The translations under genes and the position numbers were made by a program. A stretch of 41,182 nucleotides of DNA from Deltaproteobacteria bacterium (GTDB lineage: Bacteria; Desulfobacterota; Binatia; UTPRO1), in contig JADYZW010000041.1 of the NCBI GenBank assembly GCA_020852955.1, forward strand, positions 1 through 41,182, in the 5' to 3' direction. A model generated the notes under the pieces. That model made no database searches. It saw nothing but the letters and a program-made list of their open reading frames with translations, and was not told the DNA's origin. The stretch's first letter is position 1. Each line of letters begins with the position of its first letter. Below are positions 11,880 through 20,095 of the stretch, piece by piece.

Positions 11880-12445
11880 GGCGCGACGCCGCCCCGCGCG
11901 GGATGACGCTGGTCGAGCTCCTGGTCGCGATGGTGCTAGCCCTCGGCGCGACGGCGGCGCTCGGGGTAGGCGTGCGCGCCGGCCTCGCAGCGGGCCTCCG
12001 TGCCGGCACCGACGCCGAGGCCGCGATCGAGACCGCGGCGGCGCTCGAGCAGCTGACGCGCGACCTCCGCGCGGCCGGCTACGACCCGCGGGGAGCGGGC
12101 TTCCCGCCCTTCACGGTCGTCGCCGCCGACAGCGTCGAGCTGCAGGCCGACCTCGACAGCGACGGCGCGATCGACGCGACCTCCGAGGAGCGCGTCGCCT
12201 ATCGGGTCGCGGCGTCGAGCCGGAGCCTCCAGCGGATCGTCGGCGCGCAGTCGCTGCCGATCCTCTCCGAGGTCGCGAGCGGAGGACTCCGCTTCGCGTG
12301 GCTCGACGCCGCCGGAGCGACGCTCGACCCGGACGATCCGGCGACGGCCGCCGCGGCGCGGCTCGTCGCGATCGACCTGGCGGCGACGCCTCCCGGACGA
12401 CCCGTCGTGCGCGTGCACGGCGGCGTGCGCCTCCTCAACCGATGA
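11876..12445 (+). CDS. PilW-like minor pilin
   Basis: This 189-residue minor pilin has leader MRRDAAPRG, then MTLVELLVAMVLALGATAALG with Glu at mature position 5. The central part reads EQLTRDLRAAGYDPRG, the conserved PilW/GspJ segment. The ATG overlaps the previous stop as ATGA, and the next gene overlaps this one in the same way. PilW-type subunits act in the initiating tip complex with the FimT, PilV and PilX types encoded beside it. Confidence 0.8.
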   Translation: MRRDAAPRGMTLVELLVAMVLALGATAALGVGVRAGLAAGLRAGTDAEAAIETAAALEQLTRDLRAAGYDPRGAGFPPFTVVAADSVELQADLDSDGAIDATSEERVAYRVAASSRSLQRIVGAQSLPILSEVASGGLRFAWLDAAGATLDPDDPATAAAARLVAIDLAATPPGRPVVRVHGGVRLLNR

Positions 12446-13476
12446 ACGCCCGCGGCAGCGCGCTCCTCGCGGCGCTCCTCCTGATGGCGCTCGCCGGCCT
12501 CGTCGCGAGCGAACTCGCCGAGCTCGGCCGGCGCGCGCTCGCGCGAGCGCGGCTGGATCGCGACGGGGCGCGCGCCTGGTATCTCGCCGAGGCCGGGTTG
12601 GCCGACGTCGCGGCGGGACTGCCGTCCGGCCACGCCTTCACCGACGCGCTCGCGACGGCCCCGGCGCCGCCTCCGCCGAGCGGAGACCCCTGGACGTGGG
12701 GTGCGGGCTTCGCCGACGACGCCGACGAGACCCCGCGCGACGACCTGCGGGATGGCAACGCACGTGTCATCCTGTACGTGAACGCCTTCGGCCCGCCGCC
12801 AGTCCGGCGCCGGCTCGAAGCGCTGATCGGCCGGGAAAGCGCGCCGTTGCAGCCCGGCGCCCTGGTCCTGACGGGGGATCTGCGATCGCTGACTCCAGAT
12901 TTTTCGCTGGACGGCCGAGATTTCGACATGGCCAGCGGCTGCACCGCTCTCGGCCCGGGCCCAGCGCGACCCGGCCTCACGCTCCCGGAAGACGCCGGGC
13001 TGCCCGTCCTGACGCATCCCGAGCGCATCGTCGGACGCGGCCTCGCGCCGAGCATCGCACGCCGGGAAGCGCCCTCGTTCGCCGAGGTCGAGGACGATGC
13101 GCGGGCGACGCGCCTTGCCCCCGGCCCGCTGCCGGCCACGCTCGGCGACCTCGCGGCGCCGCGCTTCATGATAGTCGACGGCGACGCCGTCGCCGATCGG
13201 TCGAGCGCAGGCGCCGGCGTCCTCTACGTCACGGGTCGCCTCCGGGTCGCGAGCCGGCTCGCGTTCACGGGCATGCTCGCGACCGCCGGCGGCATCGACG
13301 TCGCCCCCGGCGCGACCCTCGAGGTGTGCGGCGGCGCGTGGGCCGCCGGCGCGCCCGCGGTCGCCGTCGACGGCGCCGGCTTCGTGCGCGCGAGCGACGG
13401 CGCGCTCCGTCTCGCCGCCACCCTCGCCCCCCTGCCCGCGCGCGCGCGCATCGTCGCCGTGCGCGAAGCCCCCTGA
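12442..13476 (+). CDS. PilX-like minor pilin / assembly protein
   Basis: This 344-residue protein has the PilX N-terminal pattern: a short start (MNARG), a hydrophobic helix (SALLAALLLMALAGLVASEL) and the conserved ARAWYLAEAGL segment at the end of the helix. The canonical Glu of pilins is not at position 5, as is usual for GspK/PilX-type proteins. The long C-terminal region is unlike Pseudomonas PilX, and its last third looks like a repetitive beta structure (RLRVASRLAFTGMLATAGG). The start overlaps the pilW-like stop as ATGA. It is the last gene of the minor-pilin operon. No PilY1-type tip adhesin follows. Confidence 0.72.
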   Translation: MNARGSALLAALLLMALAGLVASELAELGRRALARARLDRDGARAWYLAEAGLADVAAGLPSGHAFTDALATAPAPPPPSGDPWTWGAGFADDADETPRDDLRDGNARVILYVNAFGPPPVRRRLEALIGRESAPLQPGALVLTGDLRSLTPDFSLDGRDFDMASGCTALGPGPARPGLTLPEDAGLPVLTHPERIVGRGLAPSIARREAPSFAEVEDDARATRLAPGPLPATLGDLAAPRFMIVDGDAVADRSSAGAGVLYVTGRLRVASRLAFTGMLATAGGIDVAPGATLEVCGGAWAAGAPAVAVDGAGFVRASDGALRLAATLAPLPARARIVAVREAP

Positions 13477-13491
13477 CCGAAAGGACGCCCC

Positions 13492-13890
13492 ATGGCCGAC
13501 ACGATCCTCGTCGTCGACGACAGCGCGGACATCGCCCTCATCAGCGCGCGCATGCTCACGCAGCGCGGCTTCGCCGTCATCACGGCCCACACCGGCGCCG
13601 AGGCGCTCGCGATGGTCGCGCGCCAGCGTCCGAGCCTGGTGCTGCTCGACGTCATGATGCCCGGCATGAGCGGACTCGACGTGCTCCGCGCGCTGAAGGC
13701 GGATCCCTCGACGGCAACCATCCCGATCATCATGGTGACCGCGAAGTCGACCGACGACGACCTGCTGAGCGGCTATCAGCAGGGCGCGGACTACTACATC
13801 ACCAAGCCGTTCACCGCCGACGTGCTGATCTACGGCGTGAGCCTGGTGCTCGGGCATCAGGTCGCCGAGCCGTCGCCGCGCGCGACCTGA
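13492..13890 (+). CDS. Single-domain response regulator, CheY-like (copy 1)
   Basis: This 132-residue stand-alone receiver has the acidic pocket D9/D10, phospho-acceptor D53 (LLDVMMPGMSG), the switch threonine T83 (VTAK) and K105 (TKP). It has no output domain, so it must act by binding a partner, as PilG/PilH or CheY do. GAAAGGA precedes the ATG. It lies 15 bases after the minor-pilin operon and 41 bases before a second, related receiver. The context suggests control of pilus motors or polarity, which is inference. Confidence 0.9.
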   Translation: MADTILVVDDSADIALISARMLTQRGFAVITAHTGAEALAMVARQRPSLVLLDVMMPGMSGLDVLRALKADPSTATIPIIMVTAKSTDDDLLSGYQQGADYYITKPFTADVLIYGVSLVLGHQVAEPSPRAT

Positions 13891-13931
13891 GAACGTCGGC
13901 CGCGCCGCGCGCGGCCGCAAGGAGGCCCACG

Positions 13932-14330
13932 ATGGCCGACACGATCCTGGTGGTCGACGACAACGAGAACGCCACCCGCATGACCGCCCGCATGCTCTCG
14001 GGACTCGGCTTCGAGGTGACGACCGCGCTCGACGGCCCGAGCGCGCTCTCGCAGATCGCCGAGCGCCACCCGGACTGTATCCTCCTCGACGTCATGATGC
14101 CGCGTATGAGCGGGCTCGAGGTGCTGTCGCGCCTGAAGCGCGATCCTGCGACGACCGCCATCCCCGTCATCCTCTTGACCGCGAAGAGCCAGGACGAGGA
14201 CGTGCTGACGGGCTATCGGGAGGGCGCCGAGTACTATCTCACGAAGCCCTGCACGACGCGCGACCTGGCCTACGGCATCCGGCTGGTGCTCGGGAACCGC
14301 CGCCCCCAGGGGGCGAGCGCCTCGGGCTGA
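13932..14330 (+). CDS. Single-domain response regulator, CheY-like (copy 2)
   Basis: This is the second 132-residue receiver, about half identical to the one just upstream. It shares the opening MADTILVVDD and the block LLDVMMPxMSGL, so it looks like a tandem duplication. The phospho-site Asp, switch Thr (LTAK) and Lys (TKP) are retained. The helix 1 and helix 4-5 faces differ most (NENATRM against SADIALI, and PCTTRDLAYG against PFTADVLIYG), which suggests different partners. AAGGAGG lies about six bases before the ATG. A stem-loop follows at 14358. Confidence 0.9.
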   Translation: MADTILVVDDNENATRMTARMLSGLGFEVTTALDGPSALSQIAERHPDCILLDVMMPRMSGLEVLSRLKRDPATTAIPVILLTAKSQDEDVLTGYREGAEYYLTKPCTTRDLAYGIRLVLGNRRPQGASASG

Positions 14331-14357
14331 GCTGCGGGCGCCGCCAAGCGGCCCGCG

Positions 14358-14384
14358 GCGGCGCGGCGCAGAGCGCCACGCCGC
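14358..14384 (+). terminator. Stem-loop after the second receiver gene
   Basis: A 12-base stem with one mismatch (GCGGCGCGGCGC, loop AGA, GCGCCACGCCGC) lies 28 bases after the stop codon and before the tmk operon. It has no U-tract. It is plausible as the boundary between the pilus block and the housekeeping block, but not certain in DNA this GC-rich. Confidence 0.4.
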
Positions 14385-14440
14385 GACGTGGACCTCGCGC
14401 GGGCGGCGGGCTACAGTCGCCGGCCTTCGAGGTCGCCGAC

Positions 14441-15109
14441 GTGAGTCCCCAGAGCCAAGCCCGCGGATGCCTGATCACGATCGAAGGGATCGACGGCGCC
14501 GGCAAGAGCACGCAGGTCGCGCGGCTGGCGGCGATCCTCGCCGGGCGCGGCCATCGCCTGGTGACCACGCGCGAGCCGGGAGCGACGCCGCTCGGGCGCG
14601 AGGTCCGTCGCATGGTGCTCGGGCGCGAACTCGCCCTCGCGCCCGACGCCGAGCTTCTCCTCTTCCTCGCCGACCGCGCCGAGCACGTCGCGACCGTGAT
14701 CGCGCCCGCCCTCGCGGATGGAGCGGTCGTGCTCTGCGACCGCTTCGCCGACTCCACGATGGCGTACCAGGGACACGGCCGGGGCCGCGACCTCGCGCAC
14801 GTGCGTCGCTGGAACGCCGAGAGCAGCGCCGGCGTCGTGCCCGACCTGACGCTCCTCCTCGATTGCCCGATCGATCTCGGCACCGAACGCCGCCGCCGTG
14901 AGACCGATCGCTACCAGGTGCTCGACCGGACCTTCCACGAGCGGGTACGCGCGGGCTTCCTCGCCGAGGCCGCGGCGGCGCCCGATCGCGTCCGTCGCAT
15001 CGACGCAAGCCGCCCGCTCGCCGACGTCGGCGTGGAGGTCGAGCGCGTGACCATCGACTGGCTCGACACCCACGGGTTCCGCGCCGCGGCCGCCTCGGCG
15101 AGCGCCTGA
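14441..15109 (+). CDS. tmk: Thymidylate kinase
   Basis: Tmk phosphorylates dTMP to dTDP in the cytoplasm. The 222 residues contain the P-loop EGIDGAGKST, the substrate motif DRFADSTMAYQGHGRG, and a LID region (ERRRRETDRYQ). Family length is about 210. Translation appears to begin at GTG 14441, just ahead of the conserved CLITIEGIDG strand, and no ATG fits. holB follows after two bases, a widespread tmk-holB arrangement, so the two are almost certainly co-translated. Confidence 0.95.
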   Translation: MSPQSQARGCLITIEGIDGAGKSTQVARLAAILAGRGHRLVTTREPGATPLGREVRRMVLGRELALAPDAELLLFLADRAEHVATVIAPALADGAVVLCDRFADSTMAYQGHGRGRDLAHVRRWNAESSAGVVPDLTLLLDCPIDLGTERRRRETDRYQVLDRTFHERVRAGFLAEAAAAPDRVRRIDASRPLADVGVEVERVTIDWLDTHGFRAAAASASA

Positions 15110-15111
15110 GC

Positions 15112-16134
15112 ATGCCGCCCCGTCGCCCCGCCGCGCCCCAGCCGGCGCCCACCGCACCCACCCCGATCGTTCGTTTCGCCGACGTCCTGGGCCAGGAGCG
15201 CGCGATCGCTCATCTCCGCCGCGGGTTCGAAGGAGGCCGGCTCGCGCACGCGTTCGTGTTCACGGGGCCCGCCGGGGTCGGCAAGCGCACGGTCGCGCGC
15301 GCCCTCGCGACCGGCGTGCACTGCGACGCCGCGCCGTTCACGGCGTGCGGCGCCTGCAACGCCTGCCGGACGATCGCCGCCGGCACCCATCCGGACGTGC
15401 GCTTCGTCGCCGGACCGCTCGAGGGCAAGCGCGACATCTCGATCGAGCAGGTGCGCGATCTCCAGCGGGAGCTCGGCTTCCGCTCGCTCTCGCGCCATCC
15501 GAAGGTGGGGATCATCGACGACGCGCACCTCCTCACGGCCCAGGCGCAGAACGCGCTCTTGAAGACGCTCGAGGAGCCGAGCGGCGACAGCGTGCTCGTG
15601 CTGGTCGCGATCCAGCAGTCGGCGCTGCTGCCGACGATCCTGTCGCGTTGCCAGCGGGTGAGCTTCGGGCCTCTCCCGACCGCCGACGTCGCCGCGATTC
15701 TCGAGCGTCACGGACGGAGCGCCGCCGAGGCGCGCGTCCTCGCCGCCTACGCCAACGGCAGCCCGGGCGTCGCCCTCACCCTCGACCCCGAGTTCTTCGG
15801 CCGGCGGCGCCGCGAGCTCATCGCGGCGCTCGCCGGGCTCCGCGGCGCCGGCTTCAAGAAGCTCACCGACTTCGCGCAGACGCTCGCGGGCGAGGAGAAG
15901 GACCCGACCGCCGTGCTGGCCGTCATCGCGTCGTGGCATCGCGACCTCATGCGGCGCGCGGTGCTCGGCGCGGACGCCGAGCTGCAAAACGCCGACCTCG
16001 CCGATGCGGTCGGAGCGCCCGACGTCGCGCGCAGCCTTCGCAACCTCGAAACGACGTATGCTACGATGCGCGCGCTTCGCCAGAACGCCAACCGCAATCT
16101 CACGCTCGTGCAGATGCTGATGCGCCTCGAGTGA
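15112..16134 (+). CDS. holB: DNA polymerase III delta' subunit
   Basis: HolB is the delta' subunit of the clamp loader that places the beta clamp on DNA. The 340 residues show the AAA+ fold: Walker A GPAGVGKR, a zinc site with four Cys (HCDAAPFTACGACNACR), Walker B-like IIDDAHLL, and sensor 1 SRCQRVSF. The N-terminal 20 residues are Pro-rich and variable. It directly follows tmk and precedes metG and tatD, an order conserved in many bacteria. Confidence 0.93.
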   Translation: MPPRRPAAPQPAPTAPTPIVRFADVLGQERAIAHLRRGFEGGRLAHAFVFTGPAGVGKRTVARALATGVHCDAAPFTACGACNACRTIAAGTHPDVRFVAGPLEGKRDISIEQVRDLQRELGFRSLSRHPKVGIIDDAHLLTAQAQNALLKTLEEPSGDSVLVLVAIQQSALLPTILSRCQRVSFGPLPTADVAAILERHGRSAAEARVLAAYANGSPGVALTLDPEFFGRRRRELIAALAGLRGAGFKKLTDFAQTLAGEEKDPTAVLAVIASWHRDLMRRAVLGADAELQNADLADAVGAPDVARSLRNLETTYATMRALRQNANRNLTLVQMLMRLE

Positions 16135-16211
16135 CATGACCAGCGCGACTCATTCCTCCGCGACCCCCTCCGCAGCGGGCGCGGCCACCTCCGAGGATCC
16201 GGTCGGACGCC

Positions 16212-17765
16212 GTGGCGCCTGACGGGACCGCGAACGGAGCGCGGCGCGTCTACGTGACGACCCCGCTGTACTACGTGAACGCCGAGCCGCATCTCGGCTC
16301 GGCGTACACGAGCCTCATCTGCGACACGATCGCGCGCTTCTACCGTCAGCGCGGGTACGACACCTACTTCCTGACCGGCACCGACGAGCACGGCGACAAG
16401 ATCGCCGAGGCCGCCGCCGCGGCCGGCGAGGCTCCGAAAGCCTACACCGACCGGATCAGCGGCATCTTCCGGAGCACCTGGGAAGCGAGCGGCCTCACCT
16501 ACGACCGCTTCATCCGCACGACCGACGCCGACCACGTCCGCACCGTCCAGGAGATCCTGCAGCGGGTCTACGACGCCGGGGACATCTACTTCGGCAGCTA
16601 CGGCGGCCTCTACTGCACGGGGTGCGAGCGCTTCTACACCGAGAAGGAGCTCGTCGACGGGAAGTGTCCGGACCACAAGACCGTCCCCGACTTCATCGAG
16701 GAGGAGAACTACTTCTTCCGGATGGGGAAGTACCAGGAGCGTCTGCTGGCCGCGATCGAGGCCAAGCCCGCGCTGATTCGACCCGAGCGCTACCGGAACG
16801 AGGTGCTCGCCATGCTGCGCGAACCCCTCGAGGACCTCTGCATCTCGCGTCCGAAGAGCCGACTCACGTGGGGCATCGCGATGCCCTTCGACGCCCGCTT
16901 CGTGACCTACGTCTGGTTCGACGCGCTCATCAACTACGTGACCGCCGTACGGGAGCTCGGCCCCGAGCGCTTCCGGGAACTCTGGCCGGCCGCCCAGCAC
17001 TTCATCGCGAAGGACATCCTGAAGCCGCACGCGGTCTACTGGCCGACGATGCTCATGGCCGCCGGCCTGCCGCTCTACGATCACCTCAACGTGCATGGCT
17101 ACTGGACGGTCGACGGCCAGAAGATGTCGAAGAGCCTCGGCAACGTCGTCCGCCCCCTCGACATGCAGGCGAAGTACGGGCGCGACGCCTTCCGCTACGT
17201 CCTGCTGCGCGAGAGCGTCTTCGGCCTCGACGCCGACTTCCGCGAGGACGCGCTCGTCACTCGCATCAACGCCGACCTCGCGAACAACCTCGGAAACCTC
17301 GTCAGTCGGACCCTCTCGATGCAGCAGAAATACTTCGCGGGCGTGGTGCAGCCGCTCGGCGAGCGGCGGCCCGAGGACGTCGCGCTCGCGGCCGCCTTCG
17401 CCGATGCCGGACGCGAGGTCGAGACGCAGGTCGCGGACCTCATGCTGTCGCGCGCGCTGGAAGCGATCCTGCGCGCCGCCGACCACGCGAACAAGTACAT
17501 CGTCGAGACCGCGCCCTTCACGCTCGCGAAGGATCCCGCGACCGTGCCGCGCGTCGGCGCCATCCTGCACAATCTGCTGGAAGCGCTCCGCGCGACCGCA
17601 CAGCTCGCGGCGCCGTTCATCCCCGAGACGGCGGAGCGCATCGTCGCGCTGCTGGACCTTCCGGCCGACGCGCTCCGTCTCCCGGGCGCCGTGTGGGGCG
17701 CCGCGTTTCCCGCCGGCCACGCGGTGCGAAAGCCGGTGCCGCTCTTTCCCCGCATCGAGCCCTGA
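16212..17765 (+). CDS. metG: Methionyl-tRNA synthetase
   Basis: This class I synthetase charges tRNA-Met. The 517-residue form lacks the C-terminal tRNA-binding/dimerisation extension found in E. coli MetG. It carries the HIGH-like motif HLGS (AEPHLGSAYTSLICD), a zinc knuckle with CTGC and CPDH, and KMSKS at residues 304-308. The GTG at 16212 is the only usable start close to the conserved VYVTTPLYYVN strand. The 77 bases before it hold only a 28-codon open frame that overlaps this start. The downstream tatD-family gene follows after 13 bases. Confidence 0.95.
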   Translation: MAPDGTANGARRVYVTTPLYYVNAEPHLGSAYTSLICDTIARFYRQRGYDTYFLTGTDEHGDKIAEAAAAAGEAPKAYTDRISGIFRSTWEASGLTYDRFIRTTDADHVRTVQEILQRVYDAGDIYFGSYGGLYCTGCERFYTEKELVDGKCPDHKTVPDFIEEENYFFRMGKYQERLLAAIEAKPALIRPERYRNEVLAMLREPLEDLCISRPKSRLTWGIAMPFDARFVTYVWFDALINYVTAVRELGPERFRELWPAAQHFIAKDILKPHAVYWPTMLMAAGLPLYDHLNVHGYWTVDGQKMSKSLGNVVRPLDMQAKYGRDAFRYVLLRESVFGLDADFREDALVTRINADLANNLGNLVSRTLSMQQKYFAGVVQPLGERRPEDVALAAAFADAGREVETQVADLMLSRALEAILRAADHANKYIVETAPFTLAKDPATVPRVGAILHNLLEALRATAQLAAPFIPETAERIVALLDLPADALRLPGAVWGAAFPAGHAVRKPVPLFPRIEP

Positions 17766-17778
17766 GCACCGGTCCGCG

Positions 17779-18639
17779 ATGGGAACCTCGAGCGACGACG
17801 GCGGCGTGACGTCCCGGCCGCGCGCGGAGAGCTGGCGGCCTCCCGCGTCGGTGGTGCCGCTGATCGACTCGCACTGCCACCTCGACCAGGACGCCTTCAC
17901 CGACGACCGCGATGCCGTGCTCGCCCGCGCTCGCGCCGCGGGCGTCGGCCGCATGATCACGGTCGGCTCCGGCGGGCCGCTCGCGAGCAACCGCGCCGCC
18001 GTCGCGATCGCCGAGCGCGACCCCGACGTCTTCGCCGCCGTCGCGGTCCACCCCCACGACGCGCGCGAGGTCACCGACGACACCTGGGACGAGCTTCGCC
18101 GCCTCTGGAAGCATCCGAAGGTCGTCGCGGTCGGCGAGACCGGCCTCGACTACTACTACGAGCACTCCCCGGCCGACGTACAGCAGCGACACCTCCGCCG
18201 CTTCGTCCGCGAGGCGGGACGCGTCGGCCTGCCGCTGGTGATCCATTGCCGCGACGCCTTCCCCGATCTGCTCCGCATCCTCGCCGAGGAGGACGCCGGA
18301 TCGGTCGGCGGCGTGATCCACTGCTTCAGCGGCACGCCGGCCGAAGCCGAGGCGTGCCTGGCGCTCGGCTTCGCCCTCTCGTTCTCCGGGATCGTGACCT
18401 TCAAGACCGCCGATCGCCTGCGCGAGGTGGTGCGGCTCGTCCCGCGCGACCGCATCCTCGTCGAGACCGACGCGCCGTTCCTGGCGCCGCTTCCGCACCG
18501 CGGGAAGCGCAACGAGCCCGCGCTCGTGCGGCAGGTCGTGGAGGAGGTCGCTCGCGTCCGAGCGCTCGACGTCTCCGAAGCGGCGCGGCTCACGGTCGCC
18601 AACACCGAGCGCACGTTCCGGCTCCCGCCGGCGCGCTGA
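17779..18639 (+). CDS. TatD-family metal-dependent DNase
   Basis: This is a TIM-barrel metal hydrolase of the TatD/YcfH group, acting on DNA 3' ends. The metal ligands are visible: DSHCHLD, the Glu of GETGLDYYYE, IHCRDA, HCFSG and ETDAPFLAP. The ATG at 17779 gives 286 residues with about 27 extra at the N-terminus. A GTG near 17850 (VVPLIDSHCHL) would give the more usual length of about 262. It closes the tmk-holB-metG-tatD run. YcfH-type genes often sit beside holB and metG. Confidence 0.9.
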   Translation: MGTSSDDGGVTSRPRAESWRPPASVVPLIDSHCHLDQDAFTDDRDAVLARARAAGVGRMITVGSGGPLASNRAAVAIAERDPDVFAAVAVHPHDAREVTDDTWDELRRLWKHPKVVAVGETGLDYYYEHSPADVQQRHLRRFVREAGRVGLPLVIHCRDAFPDLLRILAEEDAGSVGGVIHCFSGTPAEAEACLALGFALSFSGIVTFKTADRLREVVRLVPRDRILVETDAPFLAPLPHRGKRNEPALVRQVVEEVARVRALDVSEAARLTVANTERTFRLPPAR

Positions 18640-18648
18640 GCGCCGGCG
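18626..18648. terminator. Stem-loop between convergent genes
   Basis: A perfect 9-base inverted repeat (CGCCGGCGC, loop GCTGA, GCGCCGGCG) spans the stop codon of the tatD-family gene. It lies in the short gap that separates that gene from the convergent operon ending at 18695. It could end transcription from either side. No U-tract is present. Confidence 0.4.
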
Positions 18649-18694
18649 CGAGACGGGCGGCGCGGACCCGTGGCACGCCCTCGCGCGCGGCGCG

Positions 18695-20095
18695 TCAGTC
18701 GCCAGGGCGCGGCAGGATCGGCGCCCGCGCCTCCCGCGCCAGGTCGGCCTCGGGATCGACGAAGCGCCGGCTCGGCCGCCCGTTCAGCGAGACCCAGGCG
18801 TCGGCCCGGACCTCGACGTCGCCGCGTCCGGCGCGGCGCGCCTCGGCGGCGAGATGGCGCGCGTAGTCCGCGATCATGTCGGGCTGGGTCGCCATCATGC
18901 TCGCCTGGAGCGGCGTCAGCTCGGCGCGCGGATCGACCTTCCATGAGAGGCCGGTCGCCGGATCGCGCAGCCGGAACGTCGTCGTGCCGGCCTTCTCCAT
19001 CGCCATCACGCGCCACGCGAAGCGGAACCCCTCCTCGGTCCACGCGACGTCGTCGGTCGCCACGAACGTCCGGAGCGGGATCGTCGCCTGGAGCGCGAGG
19101 TGGAGCGCGAGCGCCGCCACAATCGCGCGCTCGCCGCGGACGACCGCTACCCGCCCGGCGGACGCGCCGGCCGCACGCGCCGCCCGAGCCATGGCGGGAA
19201 GCCCCGCCGCCCTGGCGACCGCGTGCACGCGCCGCGGCCATCCAGGATCGAGGAAGATGGGGGTGAGGCCGATCATCAGCCACGGGAAGATCCCGATCGG
19301 AAAGAGCAGGCTCGTGAGCACGTGGAAGACGACGACCACGCCGTACGCGAGAAGCCGCGTCCGCCGCCAGAACAGGAACGGCGCGATGCCGAGGTCGAAC
19401 GCCGCGCCCGCCCAGCTGAACGCATAGGCCATCCACGGCAGCTCGAGCCACGGCCCGAGGAGCGGCAGATCACCGCGCGCCGCGAGCCAGATGCGCAGCG
19501 GCTGCCCGTGCACGAGCCAGTCGGCGTTCAGCTTCGCCACGCCGCCGTAGAAGTAGACCAGCGCGAGCTGGATCCGAAGGACCCACACCACCCACGCCGG
19601 CACGCGCGCCGCCGCGCGTTCCGGAGCGCGCCACGCATCGACCGACCCGGCGGCTCCCATCGGCAGGAGGCTCATCACCGCCGCGAGCACGCTCACCAGG
19701 TAGTAGTGGTTCAGGTAGATCGTCTTGTCGAGCAGGTGCACCCACGTGAAGGCGAGCGCGAACGCGGCGAGCGCCGTCCGCGTGAAGCACCCGACGACGA
19801 TCGCCGCCGCCAGCACCCCGAGCGCGGCGAAGTGCAGATACATCCCCCACGCCGGCCACGGCTGGACCCATTCGAATCCCGGATACGCAAAGAAGAAGCG
19901 GGGACGCACGAACAACGAGTCGATCCACCCGTACGCGAAGTAGCGCCCGACCGCCGCCAGCATCACCACCCCGAACGCGACACGGAAGAAGACGAGCGAC
20001 GCCACGTCCACCGACGAGCCCAGCCATGACCTCCTCACACCCTTCGTCTCCGGGCGGCGCGCGAAGCGCCGCGGTCCGCCGCTAATCTCCGTCAT
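18695..20095 (-). CDS. HTTM / vitamin K-dependent gamma-carboxylase-like membrane protein
   Basis: This 466-residue membrane protein of the HTTM (horizontally transferred transmembrane) family is related to animal vitamin K-dependent gamma-glutamyl carboxylase. It has about seven helices, then a soluble C-terminal domain from roughly residue 330. The segment LLDKTIYLNHYYL (K124, N129, H130) matches the core where the animal enzyme places its catalytic lysine. The role of the bacterial forms is not established. The ATG overlaps the 3' end of the imelysin-like gene upstream by 14 bases, so it is the last gene of the iron-responsive operon. Oxidation or modification of a lipid or of a partner protein is a guess. 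Confidence 0.8.
   Translation of the reverse strand: MTEISGGPRRFARRPETKGVRRSWLGSSVDVASLVFFRVAFGVVMLAAVGRYFAYGWIDSLFVRPRFFFAYPGFEWVQPWPAWGMYLHFAALGVLAAAIVVGCFTRTALAAFALAFTWVHLLDKTIYLNHYYLVSVLAAVMSLLPMGAAGSVDAWRAPERAAARVPAWVVWVLRIQLALVYFYGGVAKLNADWLVHGQPLRIWLAARGDLPLLGPWLELPWMAYAFSWAGAAFDLGIAPFLFWRRTRLLAYGVVVVFHVLTSLLFPIGIFPWLMIGLTPIFLDPGWPRRVHAVARAAGLPAMARAARAAGASAGRVAVVRGERAIVAALALHLALQATIPLRTFVATDDVAWTEEGFRFAWRVMAMEKAGTTTFRLRDPATGLSWKVDPRAELTPLQASMMATQPDMIADYARHLAAEARRAGRGDVEVRADAWVSLNGRPSRRFVDPEADLAREARAPILPRPGD

Noticed and set aside
16136..16222. A 28-codon frame between holB and metG starting just after the holB stop and overlapping the metG GTG
   Set aside because: It could be a coupling leader, but it lacks a clear ribosome site and any recognisable peptide pattern.
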